A stretch of DNA of 64,000 nt from Spongilla lacustris (Eukaryota > Porifera > Demospongiae > Spongillida > Spongillidae): the NCBI GenBank assembly GCA_949361645.1, contig OX442430.1, forward strand, positions 3,147,856 to 3,211,855, given 5' to 3'. The notes beneath the pieces are model-generated. The model had not been told where the DNA came from. It did not search any database and worked only from the letters and a program-made list of their open reading frames with translations. How positions within the stretch are numbered: the first letter of the stretch is position 1; each line of letters begins with the position of its first letter. Of this stretch, positions 55,194 to 64,000 are shown piece by piece. Both the position numbers and the translations under genes were made by a program.

Positions 55194-57039
55194 CTAAAAG
55201 GTACTGAATGTATAGTCCATTAGAGATCCCAACTGAAGCGCTCATTTTTCATCCATACACGTCAACTGATAATTACTTTTCACTTCTCGGTAGGATTTCC
55301 TAAAGAACAACTTCTTCACGGAGAAAATTGATAATAATTTTCCTCTTGTTAAGCATATCTGAATACTCTATGCCGACTCGATAAGCATATCACTTCCACC
55401 GAGCACAGCCTAAATAGAGTACTAGGTGGAGCACATTTTGGTGTATTTAAAATAATTTTACCCCTTTGTCTTCACTGCCGTATGGAAGGAATAAGAAATT
55501 TACACAGCCATTTCACGCGCCGCCCGTATCACAGCAACGAACGATTCACGCGGGTATAATTTTCACACAACGGTAGGTAAGAATGTTATGTACATTCGTC
55601 AGTTAGAACTGAATTCCAGTTTGCTTTAGATTTTAGTTATATAAGGGTAACAAGGCAAAGCAGTTAGCATGCCTCACAATCGGTACGCGGTGAGAGGAAT
55701 AACCACGGAAGCACGGTGGTCTGCTCTCATTGAACGCGTGGAAACTAAGCCCTACGCCCCGAAAAATTGAAATGGTTACGTACACCCATAGCAACGAACC
55801 TGACAACCGATGCCTTTTAGAACCAGCTGTGCACGGGGTACATAAAACGTAATCAACACCTAAAAGCCATACTAGCAGTGATAAACACCTTTGAACTATA
55901 TTTTAAGCAAAAATCACGTGGCCTGGTGTTGCCAACTGTCGGCTCTGGTACTTCAAACCTATCGACTTACGCACGGCGATCACCGACTACATGTGTTCAA
56001 AAAACTACAACGACGCTCGGTGACTGAATTGGAACATGCCAAAGCTATCACTGTAAAGTTAGTTGTTTGTACTGTCGTATTTTGGTACAGGTTAGTGGCA
56101 ACGCATTTTCTGAAGTAGATTTCTAGCCTTTGAAAATCCACCATTTTGGTGTCTTTTTGGGGGTGGGGGAATTAATATTTGCGCAATGAAGTGGGTTTTA
56201 ACAGAGCGTTTAAAATATAGCCTTACATTTCTTTTGATCTAAATTTGACTCCATGCTCGTATGTAAATAGATTGAGCTTGAACTGAATTATTATTTATTC
56301 TTTACTCTCTTGGCTGGAGGGGGGATGGCAGCTACCAATTGTGGCTCAATACTTAGTAAGTGTTCTTGCACAATGCGCATCAGGTTCTGCATGTGGTTGT
56401 GGATTGGAGCAAATGTCAAGCCAAGAATTTTGCATGAATTGACTTGGCCCCTGAAAAGGAGGCTGTTTCTCCTTTGGGGTTATCGCCAACAATTTGGCTG
56501 GATATGTGGTGCATCCTTTCCTCACCAGCTAGACAGATTCCTGATGATTTGAGCCACCTGAAACACCAGTGAGTTAGAATTCAGCCTTTGCTGTATGTTG
56601 TGACACACCGCCTTAGAAGCCTCAGTGTATTCCAAGGTATGGCAAGCCCAGCCTTAATCGCCGGCAATACATGTACCTGAACTTCAGTCCATGATGAGTA
56701 GGCAGCTGTAGTTTAGCTCTGGTGACATGCACGAATGTCATTGGCAGAAGTGAGTGTATATATTATGTAACCTCTGTACAAGTCATTGACGTTCACTTAA
56801 CTGCTTCCCCTGTAGCAAGTTGTATGATGGCTTTGTCAGGACTAGCTGGTAGAGATTACCCTCTTCAGCAAACCCGCTGCTTGCTTCTCCTCCTCAGGTG
56901 TAAGTGTTGGTGCACACTCATGCTCTTCATAGTCACCATCCTTAATATCCCTGCTGCAGTCTGTATACAGTGCTCCAGAACATCTGACAGCAGCATTATC
57001 ACACTTGATGATAGTCTGACTAGGGGACCATCCTGGTGA
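55194..57039. other. Mostly unassigned; weak terminal exon on the minus strand
   Basis: At about 56286-56441 the minus strand has the acceptor CCTCCTTTTCAG followed by GQVNSCKILGLTFAPIHNHM, then QNLMRIVQEHLLSIEPQLVA and AIPPPAKRVKNK with stop TAA. It could be the last exon of a gene but stands alone. The rest shows nothing recognisable. Confidence 0.3.
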
Positions 57040-58105
57040 CTGTCCTCTGAGCAGCAGGGGATTTTCCTTTGGGCAGCAGCCAGCAGGGGATCATCCTCTG
57101 AACAGCAGGGGACCATCCTCTGAGTAGCAGGGTATCATCCTCGGAGCAGCAGGGGATCATCCTCTGATCAGCAGGGGACCGTCCTCTGAGCAGCATGGGA
57201 CTGTCCTCTGAGCGGCAGGGGATCATCCTCTGAGCAGCAGGAGATCATCCTCTGAGCAGCAGGGGATCATCCTCTGAGCAGCAGAGGATCATCCTCTGGG
57301 CAGCATGGGACCATCCTCTGATCAGCAGGGGACCATCCTCTGATCAGCAGGGGACCGTCCTTTGAGCAGCATGGGACTGTCCTCTGAGCAGCAGGGAATC
57401 ATCCTCTGAGCAACAGGGGATCATCCTCTGGGCAGCATGGGACCATCCTCTGAGCAGCAGAGGACCATCCTCTGAGCAGCAGGGCGCCATCCTCTGAGCA
57501 GCATGGGACCATCCTCTGATCAGCAGGGGACCGTCCTCTGAGCAGCATGGGACTGTCTTCTGAGTGGCAGGGGATCATCCTCTGAGCAGCAGGAGATCAT
57601 CCTCTGAGCAGCAGGGGATCATCCTCTGAGCAGCAGAGGATCATCCTCTGGGCAGCATGGGACCATCCTCTGATCAGCAGGGGATCATCCTCTGATCAGC
57701 AGGGGACCGTCCTCTGAGCAGCATGGGACTGTCCTCTGAGCAGCAGGGGATCATCCTCTGAGCAACAGGGGATCATCCTCTGGGCAGCATGGGACCATCC
57801 TCTGAGCAGCAGGGGACTGTCCTCTGAGCAGCAGGGGACCATCCTCTGAGCAGCATGGGACCATCCTCTGATCAGCAGGGGACCGTCCTCTGAGCAGCAT
57901 GGGACTGTCCTCTGAGCAGCACGGGATCATCCTCTGAGTAGCAGTGGATCATCCTCTGATCAGCAGGGAACCATCCTCTGAGCAGCAGGGGATCATCCTC
58001 TGGGCAGCATGGGACCATCCTCTGGGCAGCATGGGACCATTACTGAGCAACATGGGACCATCTCTGAGCAGCAGAGGACTATCCGTCCTCTGAGCAGCAT
58101 GGACG
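57040..58105. repeat. 22-bp minisatellite, ~48 copies
   Basis: The unit GGGGATCATCCTCTGAGCAG plus CA has variants GGGACCATCC, GGGACTGTCC and ATCAGCAG, in an array of about 1.07 kb. Higher-order blocks recur (57183-57310 resembles 57540-57660). The unit is not a multiple of three, so the ORFs within it (CCSEDDPLL-like) are artefacts. Confidence 0.95.
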
Positions 58106-59224
58106 GTTCATTTGGAGCACATCAGTGCACCACACAGCAGCTCCAGTGGCTGTGAGAGGGTGTTGGAGCACAGTGCACACTTCAGCTCCTTTAGCATTGA
58201 TAGGTTGTTAGCTCTTGCCAAAGGTGGGCTAGGCTCACTATGGAGAACTAGAGGAGGGGCAATCTTCTCAAGATGACCTCTTATGATGTCATATGTTTAC
58301 TTGTTTTGCCACTCAAATAGCATCACTACACATTTGTGATGCACTCACTTTGTGATGGCACAGATGGTTCTCTACATACCCAGCTTACATTGCATGCAGA
58401 ACATCTCAGGGTTACATCATCCCCAGATGTGTCAATGTCAAAAGCTATTTTCAGCTCAGCTGAGAATGCTATGCACTCAGAGCTGGTTCTTTTCTTTGCC
58501 CTGTACTTCGTTAGCCTCTGCCCACACACTCTGCAATGTATGGAAATTGTAATCCATACCTATAATGTATAGGGCAAAACCACAACGTACGTCGATTATT
58601 CATGCAATACGCTCAGCTTGTTCGTGGTGACAGAAAATGCGTTGCCACTTCAGGTTAGTAAATTCTGGTAGCCACATGCCTCCTGAGCATCGCTGTAGTA
58701 CTCATACCTTCCACTTCAGTCACCAAAGGCTACGTCGTCGCATTTAGTAACGCCTTCCTTCTAAATACGTATCGCGTGACCTTGCTAAACGGTATGCGCA
58801 TGCTATCTATGTGAAATTTCAATTGTGCGCATTGACTGGACATGACAGGAAAAGGAATGCGGTGTTTGAGTTCGTTTTCACTTTTTGACTTGCTAGTTCT
58901 GGTGAGTTATGGTTTGCTTTTAAACATCAGATGTCTATAATGAGCCATCAGTTAAGAAATATATGGTAATACCGTAAATGATCTAATTGTTGACTTAGTT
59001 TCCAGCCGCATACAACCGTGGAAGTAACTCACGTGCGGTATCAGATAACAATAAACACAAAGTGGTCATGAAAGAACAATAGCGCGGTTCAATGTCTTGA
59101 ATCTGTAGAGGGGAAAACATACACATACATGACCTCAGATAAACAGTGACCAGACAGACATCTACATCTATAATTATAGTAACTAACCCGCACTGTCAGC
59201 TGGTCTTCCTGTTCTGTAGATTTC
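58106..59224. other. No gene recognised
   Basis: Short ORFs at 58326-58572 on both strands overlap and show no motif. No repeats identified. Confidence 0.4.
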
Positions 59225-59232
59225 ACACACAC

Positions 59233-59341
<109 letters not shown>

Positions 59342-59612
59342 CTTTCATATACATACAAGGATTCACACATACTCTACTTCTTTCACTGCTGAATGGGTGT
59401 GAAAGGTGGGATGGGACATCACACATCATACTACCAAACCATATCACCCATATATCACTCACCCATACGTACACCAACCACAACACCATGTAGCCATCAC
59501 CAGTCCATTACATCATCCACTCACCCCATCACCCTTATCAAAAACATACCTACTAGTCCTTAGACAATATTACAATGTGATCTCACACACTGTAGGTTCA
59601 TGAGTAAGATCT

Positions 59613-60182
59613 TTGCTGACTGGTTTTGCGAGGATAGCAACCAAGGAGCTGTCTGCATCAATAGTTACAACCTTAAAGATGAACTGGACAGTTCCGCAAG
59701 GTGGTTTGTTGGAATCAGAAAGCGAAATGGTGCAAGGTGAATTGTTGGAATTAGCAAGGGAAATGGTTCAAGGTGGATTGTTGGAATCAGCAAGGGAAAT
59801 GGTGCAAGGTGGATTGTTGGAATCAGCAAGGGAAATGGTGCAAGGTGGATTGTTGGAATCAGCAAGGGAAATGGTGCAAGGTGGATTGTTGGAATCAGCA
59901 AGGGAAATGGTGCAAGGTGGATTGTTGGAATCAGCAAGGGAAATGGTGCAAGGTGGATTGTTGGAATCAGCAAGGGAAATGGTGCAAGGTGGATTGTTGG
60001 AATCAGCAAGGGAAATGGTGCAAGGTGGATTGTTGGAATCAGCAAGGGAAATGGTGCAAGGTGGATTGTTGGAATCAGCAAGGGAAAGGGTGCAAGCCTC
60101 ACCCACAATCACGAGCCAGATCTTGATACAGGCCCATCTTGGCCGCTGCATTTTCTTGCACGTTAGTTTTGTAGCTGGGTGA
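59613..60182 (+). CDS. Possible repeat protein ORF (uncertain)
   Basis: A 189-codon ORF runs from MLTGFARIATKELSASIVTT through eleven 12-residue GGLLESAREMVQ units to about 60182. No signal peptide is evident. An alternative frame (SKIFADWFCEDSNQGAVCIN then SYNLKDELDSSARWF) looks at least as protein-like upstream of the array. Because all frames of the array are open, length alone is not evidence of coding. Confidence 0.2.
   Translation: MLTGFARIATKELSASIVTTLKMNWTVPQGGLLESESEMVQGELLELAREMVQGGLLESAREMVQGGLLESAREMVQGGLLESAREMVQGGLLESAREMVQGGLLESAREMVQGGLLESAREMVQGGLLESAREMVQGGLLESAREMVQGGLLESARERVQASPTITSQILIQAHLGRCIFLHVSFVAG
59700..60095. repeat. 36-bp tandem repeat, exactly 11 copies
   Basis: The unit starts GGTGGATTGTTGGAATCAGC and ends GGGAAATGGTGCAA. 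36 bp equals 12 codons, so each plus frame repeats a 12-residue peptide: GGLLESAREMVQ, VDCWNQQGKWCK or WIVGISKGNGAR. Long frames are open on the minus strand too. The first two copies and the last differ slightly; the middle ones are nearly identical. Confidence 0.95.
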
Positions 60183-60620
60183 TGCAAAGAGATTAGCAAC
60201 CTGCTAATCTTTCTCCACGCTTGTATCTCCTCCCCACCTCAGCTTAGGCGGAATGAAAGTGGGGCTACTCCCCCTTGTAGAATCCTGCCTAGCAACCCTC
60301 CCTCTAGCAATCTGCCTCATCTTTTCCTCACAGGAAATGGACACACCAGATGCCTTCAACCACCTATTTGAAGTAAGAAAATCAGCCATGTATTTTGAGC
60401 TATTCAGTTGTCATAGGAGTAGTGCATCCATGTTAACTATATGTAGGCCCTGCACTGTGGTGTACATGTCACCTTCTAAACACCATATGCTGACACTGGA
60501 AAAGTGAAAAAGCAGAAGTTCAACACTGCACAAAGATAATAGACAATCTGTATTCACCTGCAGTAAATGATTCAATTCATTCACAGTTTTCTACAGAGTC
60601 CTCTTTGGCTTCCGTCCCAC
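60183..60620. other. No gene recognised
   Basis: Ordinary-composition DNA; short ORFs on both strands without motifs. Confidence 0.4.
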
Positions 60621-60950
60621 ATTTACCTCCAGTGTCACATTCCAGGCCTCTCTATAGCTCCAGTACCAGTTCCTCTTCAGCTCCCAGTGTCACATGTCCA
60701 GCCCTCTTCAGCTCGGACAGTGTCACATGTCCAGCCCTCTTCAGCTCCAATGTCACATGTCCAGCCCTCTTCACTCCAGTGCCCTCTTCAGCTCCAGTGT
60801 CACATGTCCAGCCCTCTTCACTCCAGTGTCCTCTTCAGCTCCAGTGTCCTCTTCAGCTCCCAGTGTTCTCTTCAGCTCCAGTATCCTCTTCAGCTCCCAG
60901 TGTCACATGTCCAGCCCTCTTCACTCCAGTGCCCTCTTCACTCCACTGGC
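60621..60950. repeat. ~30-bp minisatellite (CAGTGTCACATGTCCAGCCC unit)
   Basis: About ten imperfect copies of a CAGTGTCACATGTCCAGCCC + TCTTCAGCTC unit, some shortened to CAGTGTCCTCTTCAGCTC. The Ser/Pro-rich ORFs through it reflect the repeat. Confidence 0.85.
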
Positions 60951-61630
60951 ACATGGTCCTACACAGCTGTATTGCAATGGAAAAACACTTCAAAACCAAA
61001 ACTGTAGAACAAGTAGTTTCTATGGAATACAAGTAGGAACAGCTAGACACATGCAAAATCAAGATAACAAAAGGACTAAAAAACGATGTGGCAAGAATAT
61101 CAGTGGGAAGGCAGCATGACAAGACACTGAAGGTTTTTGTTTGACGAATGCCTGAAAGGCTAGCCCCAACAAACAAGGCGAGAATCAATGATGAAAAAGA
61201 CTGTTCTCTGCATGAACTGGAAACATCAGATAACGGCTATCTAATTAGAAAGATGCATGCTTAATACCGTACAATTACAGTGTATATCGCTTCCATAGAC
61301 TTTTGTGGGCAAAGTACACATATTGCATAGTATAAAACAGCGTCAGTATAATTTGTGCTTTAAATAGAACATGTTTTGTGGTGATATGCAGAAGCTTCGT
61401 AATGAGAAAAGGGGAGTGTGCTAAGCTTAAACCCTAATGATATATGCTTTTACCTGCGCGTAAAGCTATGGGTACGTACACAGTTTGCTGTTTTGAAACA
61501 AGACTAGGAACAGCGCATCCTAGTCATCGGCACCCATTGCATTGCATCGCTTTACATATCACACCAAGCAAGATAAAACTCACCGGGACGGATTAATGAT
61601 AGGAGTCCTGAATGTAACCATAATAGCAAT
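60951..61630. other. No gene recognised
   Basis: Nothing beyond short unconserved ORFs. Confidence 0.4.
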
Positions 61631-61732
61631 CATAGATAATAGAATAAAGGGATTGGAAACGGTAAAGATTACGGGATTCATCCGCATTTCGTAATTCCGT
61701 AAATTTGTGTTCCTAAGGCAGCGTTGTCTGCT

Positions 61733-61864
61733 ATGTACGATCCTTTAAAGCGCTATTTTGACGACGAGATGGAGTTAGACACTCATGGAATGAAGCTGTC
61801 TAAAAAAGCAGCCAAAGTCATACATGTACTTGACCCAAGTGCCAATGACCACCATGATGGCTAG
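61733..61864 (+). CDS. 43-residue ORF, possible exon captured in the TIR element
   Basis: It reads MYDPLKRYFDDEMELDTHGM, KLSKKAAKVIHVLDPSANDH, then HDG and TAG. Charged and balanced composition suggests real coding history, but no domain is recognised and it is very short. Confidence 0.25.
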   Translation: MYDPLKRYFDDEMELDTHGMKLSKKAAKVIHVLDPSANDHHDG

Positions 61865-62095
61865 CTAGAACAAGCGCGCACGAAAGCTTTGCCGAGAAAT
61901 AGATACAAGCTTTATGCTCTTTTTTAAAAACACTTTCTTTGAAGGCTTCCAGTCTTTTACGATTCCCCATTGATTTTGTTGTTGTTGGGATTTTCTCTTC
62001 CTATTCTTGTGCGATCGACCCAACGAAGCTTGCTAGCCATTTGCTACTATAACACATACACAACATACAAGAGATATTGATCACGCCACTCTATA

Positions 62096-62437
62096 GACCC
62101 CTTGCCGTGTCATCCCGGGAAGGATTCAAAACATTAGCGGCCATATTGTTTTGGCCCAAAATGTATGCGTTATTTAGAATTTGTGTTTTCATTACGTACG
62201 AATGATGTAATAATAACAACTTAGACTGGTGAATAATCACGGCCTAATTAATTGTATTCATAAGTCTAAGCGCGACTCATATACTTAGAACCGAATGAAA
62301 CGGCGGGCGTACATTTATAGTGTTTGATTACGTCATCGTCGTAGATACACAAACTTCTAAATAACGCACACATTTTGGTCCAAAACAATATGGCCGCTAA
62401 TGTTTTGATCCTTCCCGGGATGACACGGCAAGGGGTC
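62096..62437. mobile_element. 342-bp hairpin MITE with TATA/TA flanks
   Basis: GACCCCTTGCCGTGTCATCC at the left is inverted at the right, with pairing through CCCGGGAAGGAT and GGCCATATTGTTTTGG for about 100 bp. TATA lies on both sides (62092-62095, 62438-62441). Nested in the 61631-62951 element, hence younger. Confidence 0.75.
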
Positions 62438-62951
62438 TATATATATACCGGTATATGTCTGATTCAATATAAGCACTCAGATACACTAGAATCCAAACCA
62501 CTTTTCTGGGAAAATTACACAAAAGGTACGCTTTTTGGACATCATAAGCGGACAAATTTCCGATCTACGACGTCAATGCAAACCCCTTCATAGAGACTCC
62601 TAAACATTACAACGCCACACTACCTACTACGTACTCTTTATGTGAACTCATAAAATGGATTTAGAATGTTGCTAGTGTCCAGGAAAATCACACAACCACT
62701 ACCTGATCAGGTTGCAGCTACGATCGCGTCTGCCTCAGCTGAGACGTCTGTAAAAGAATAGCTATAGGCTTTTTGGGTGTCAAAAAGGTTGCTCTCATAC
62801 AGTAAAAAGTTAAACGACACTAAAGACGTTCTTTCAATAGCTCACACGCCCACTACAAGATTCAATGCGAAGCACGGTCATGTAACGGAACGTGACGTCA
62901 CGTCACGTAAATGTATATACCGTTTCCAATCCCTTTATTCTATTATCTATG

Positions 62952-63417
62952 ATGTAACTTGCACAGACATTTACAAAAAAATAATACAATTTGGCCGCAT
63001 GAAAATGTCACGTGGGCTCACGTAAAATATGAATATAATTAAACACCTGCTATAAATTTTACCCATGCCTTAACTCCCCTGAGGTTGACCCTAATCTTTT
63101 ATTGCATTCATACACCGGCAACATATACATGTATTTGAAGTAGAACGCACAGTGTTTTCACATGCATACTCACTTAATTTCTGCACCAATCAGTTGTCCA
63201 TCATTGCATTGTCTGAGGCAAAGAGTGCGCAGGGAAGAGTTAGGGGGGGAAGAGAGAGGGAGAAGGGTGGAGGGGAGAGGGGGATCAAGGGAGAGAAGCA
63301 AGCCATGCCAGTCAGTATTACTCAATGAATTATACAAGTGAACACAAAAAAAACGGGATGTACTGGATTTGGAGGCCAAAAAGACACAATGACAAGGAAT
63401 ATTGAGCTAATCTTGGA
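62952..63417. other. No gene; purine-rich stretch
   Basis: Positions 63241-63300 are GGGA/GAGA-rich. Minus-strand ORF at 63170-63379 is low-complexity. Confidence 0.45.
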
Positions 63418-63672
63418 GCAAACGACCCCAAGTGTTCAGAGCTGGGTTGGGTGTGTATCCCTCTTGCGGTGGAGACGTATGGAAACTGGGGAAGGGAAGC
63501 CCAAACCACCTTCCCCCGCCTGGCCTCTCACCTGGCCATCACCACTTCCTCCTACAAAGGTAAGGTGCTCACGGAAATGTACAGCAGGCTGAACATCACC
63601 CTGGTCAGGGCGGTGGCTAGGGCATTACTGGCTAGGTGTGCACCCTCCCTTGGCCTCATGGACATCCATTGA
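63418..63672 (+). pseudogene. Retroelement C-terminal fragment (ELGWVCIPLAVETYGNWG box)
   Basis: The frame ANDPKCSELGWVCIPLAVET, YGNWGREAQTTFPRLASHLA, then VLTEMYSRLNITLVRAVARA ends LMDIH and TGA at 63670-63672. It is the best-preserved copy here of the terminal block found also at 12.5 and 12.9 kb. Upstream reverse transcriptase and endonuclease parts are missing, so it is a 3' end fragment, as expected of a 5'-truncated non-LTR insertion. Confidence 0.65.
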
Positions 63673-64000
63673 ACATTCCTATGTATTGTATATGTACTGT
63701 AGTGGTAAATCTTTATGTATGTATTTATATTATAAAAATATTATATATATTAGCATTGCTCAATTTACAAGCATGTTTATATAATTGTACATGTGTGCTA
63801 AATATAATTTAAGGTTATAAATTTTGAGCATTGCATGGGTATTTCGTTGATGCCTCCTCTATACATTTCTAAATGTACGGACTATGTTTCAAAATTGTTC
63901 ACATCCTGAGTTATAGGGAATTTAAAACCATCTTTATGGTACCAAATTTATAACATGAATGGCACCCCTACAGGGATGCCTCCTCTACATTATGGGCACA
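63673..64000. other. AT-rich, no gene recognised
   Basis: GGATGCCTCCTCTA occurs near the window end and GATGCCTCCTCTA near 63850; nothing else noted. Confidence 0.45.

Larger units (their letters stand above)
61631..62951. mobile_element. 1.3 kb element with 34-bp terminal inverted repeats
   Basis: CATAGATAATAGAATAAAGG (then GATTGGAAACGGTA) at 61631-61664 is perfectly inverted at 62918-62951. The interior has a 43-codon ORF (61733-61864) and a nested 342-bp hairpin. No transposase is recognised. Target duplication uncertain. Confidence 0.65.

Noticed and set aside
57020..58105. CRISPR-like or coding repeat array
   Set aside because: A 22-bp unit without spacers and not divisible by three; reading frames shift through the array.

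Overview
The window looks like nuclear DNA of an invertebrate animal, most plausibly a demosponge. There are no operons or Shine-Dalgarno-led genes. The spliced genes have short GT-AG introns, mostly 55-150 bp. There are long CA/GT and CATG-type microsatellites, many hairpin MITEs, and repeat proteins typical of sponges and cnidarians (BEN, SAP, and non-LTR elements with a C-terminal restriction-like endonuclease). The taxon is inferred from family resemblance, not proven.

Layout. 0-2.7 kb: a decayed hAT-like element and small palindromic MITEs. 3.4-9.5 kb: the most unusual locus, a plus-strand gene model whose middle is a ladder of about 17 exons of exactly 3 nt plus several of 6-39 nt. Each is framed by AG and GTAAG and spaced about 55-170 bp apart; the model ends in a stop codon and a poly(A) signal. 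A 2.2 kb CACTG-ended transposon sits 1 bp inside one of its donor sites. 9.9-16.3 kb: retroelement C-terminal fragments in both orientations, cut by MITEs, and a long-TIR element. 17.2-18.1 kb (minus): a complete three-exon secreted protein with three TIL domains. 18.1-23.3 kb: mostly unassigned, with a SAP-domain exon.

23.3-39.7 kb is a large imperfect inverted repeat. The left arm carries a 4.7 kb Tc1/mariner element that encodes a DD34E transposase and, convergently, a BEN-domain passenger gene; both are broken. The right arm keeps the empty insertion site of that element, and carries its own 0.9 kb insertion that the left arm lacks. The 6.6 kb centre holds several hairpin elements (one flanked by TTAA) and a short Arg/Lys-rich ORF.

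39.7-48 kb: unassigned DNA, microsatellites, MITEs and a decayed multi-exon gene with a RING-like finger. 48.0-52.2 kb (plus): a secreted protein gene built from repeated ~160-residue Cys-containing modules, one module per exon; the third module has an in-frame stop. 53.0-54.9 kb: a 5'-truncated Ty3/gypsy pol. 55-64 kb: one orphan exon, large minisatellites (22-bp, 36-bp and ~30-bp units), a nested TIR element and another retroelement tail.

The only loci I would treat as probable living host genes are the TIL gene, the modular secreted gene, the microexon gene and perhaps the orphan exon at 55 kb. Nearly everything else is transposon-derived or simple repeat.
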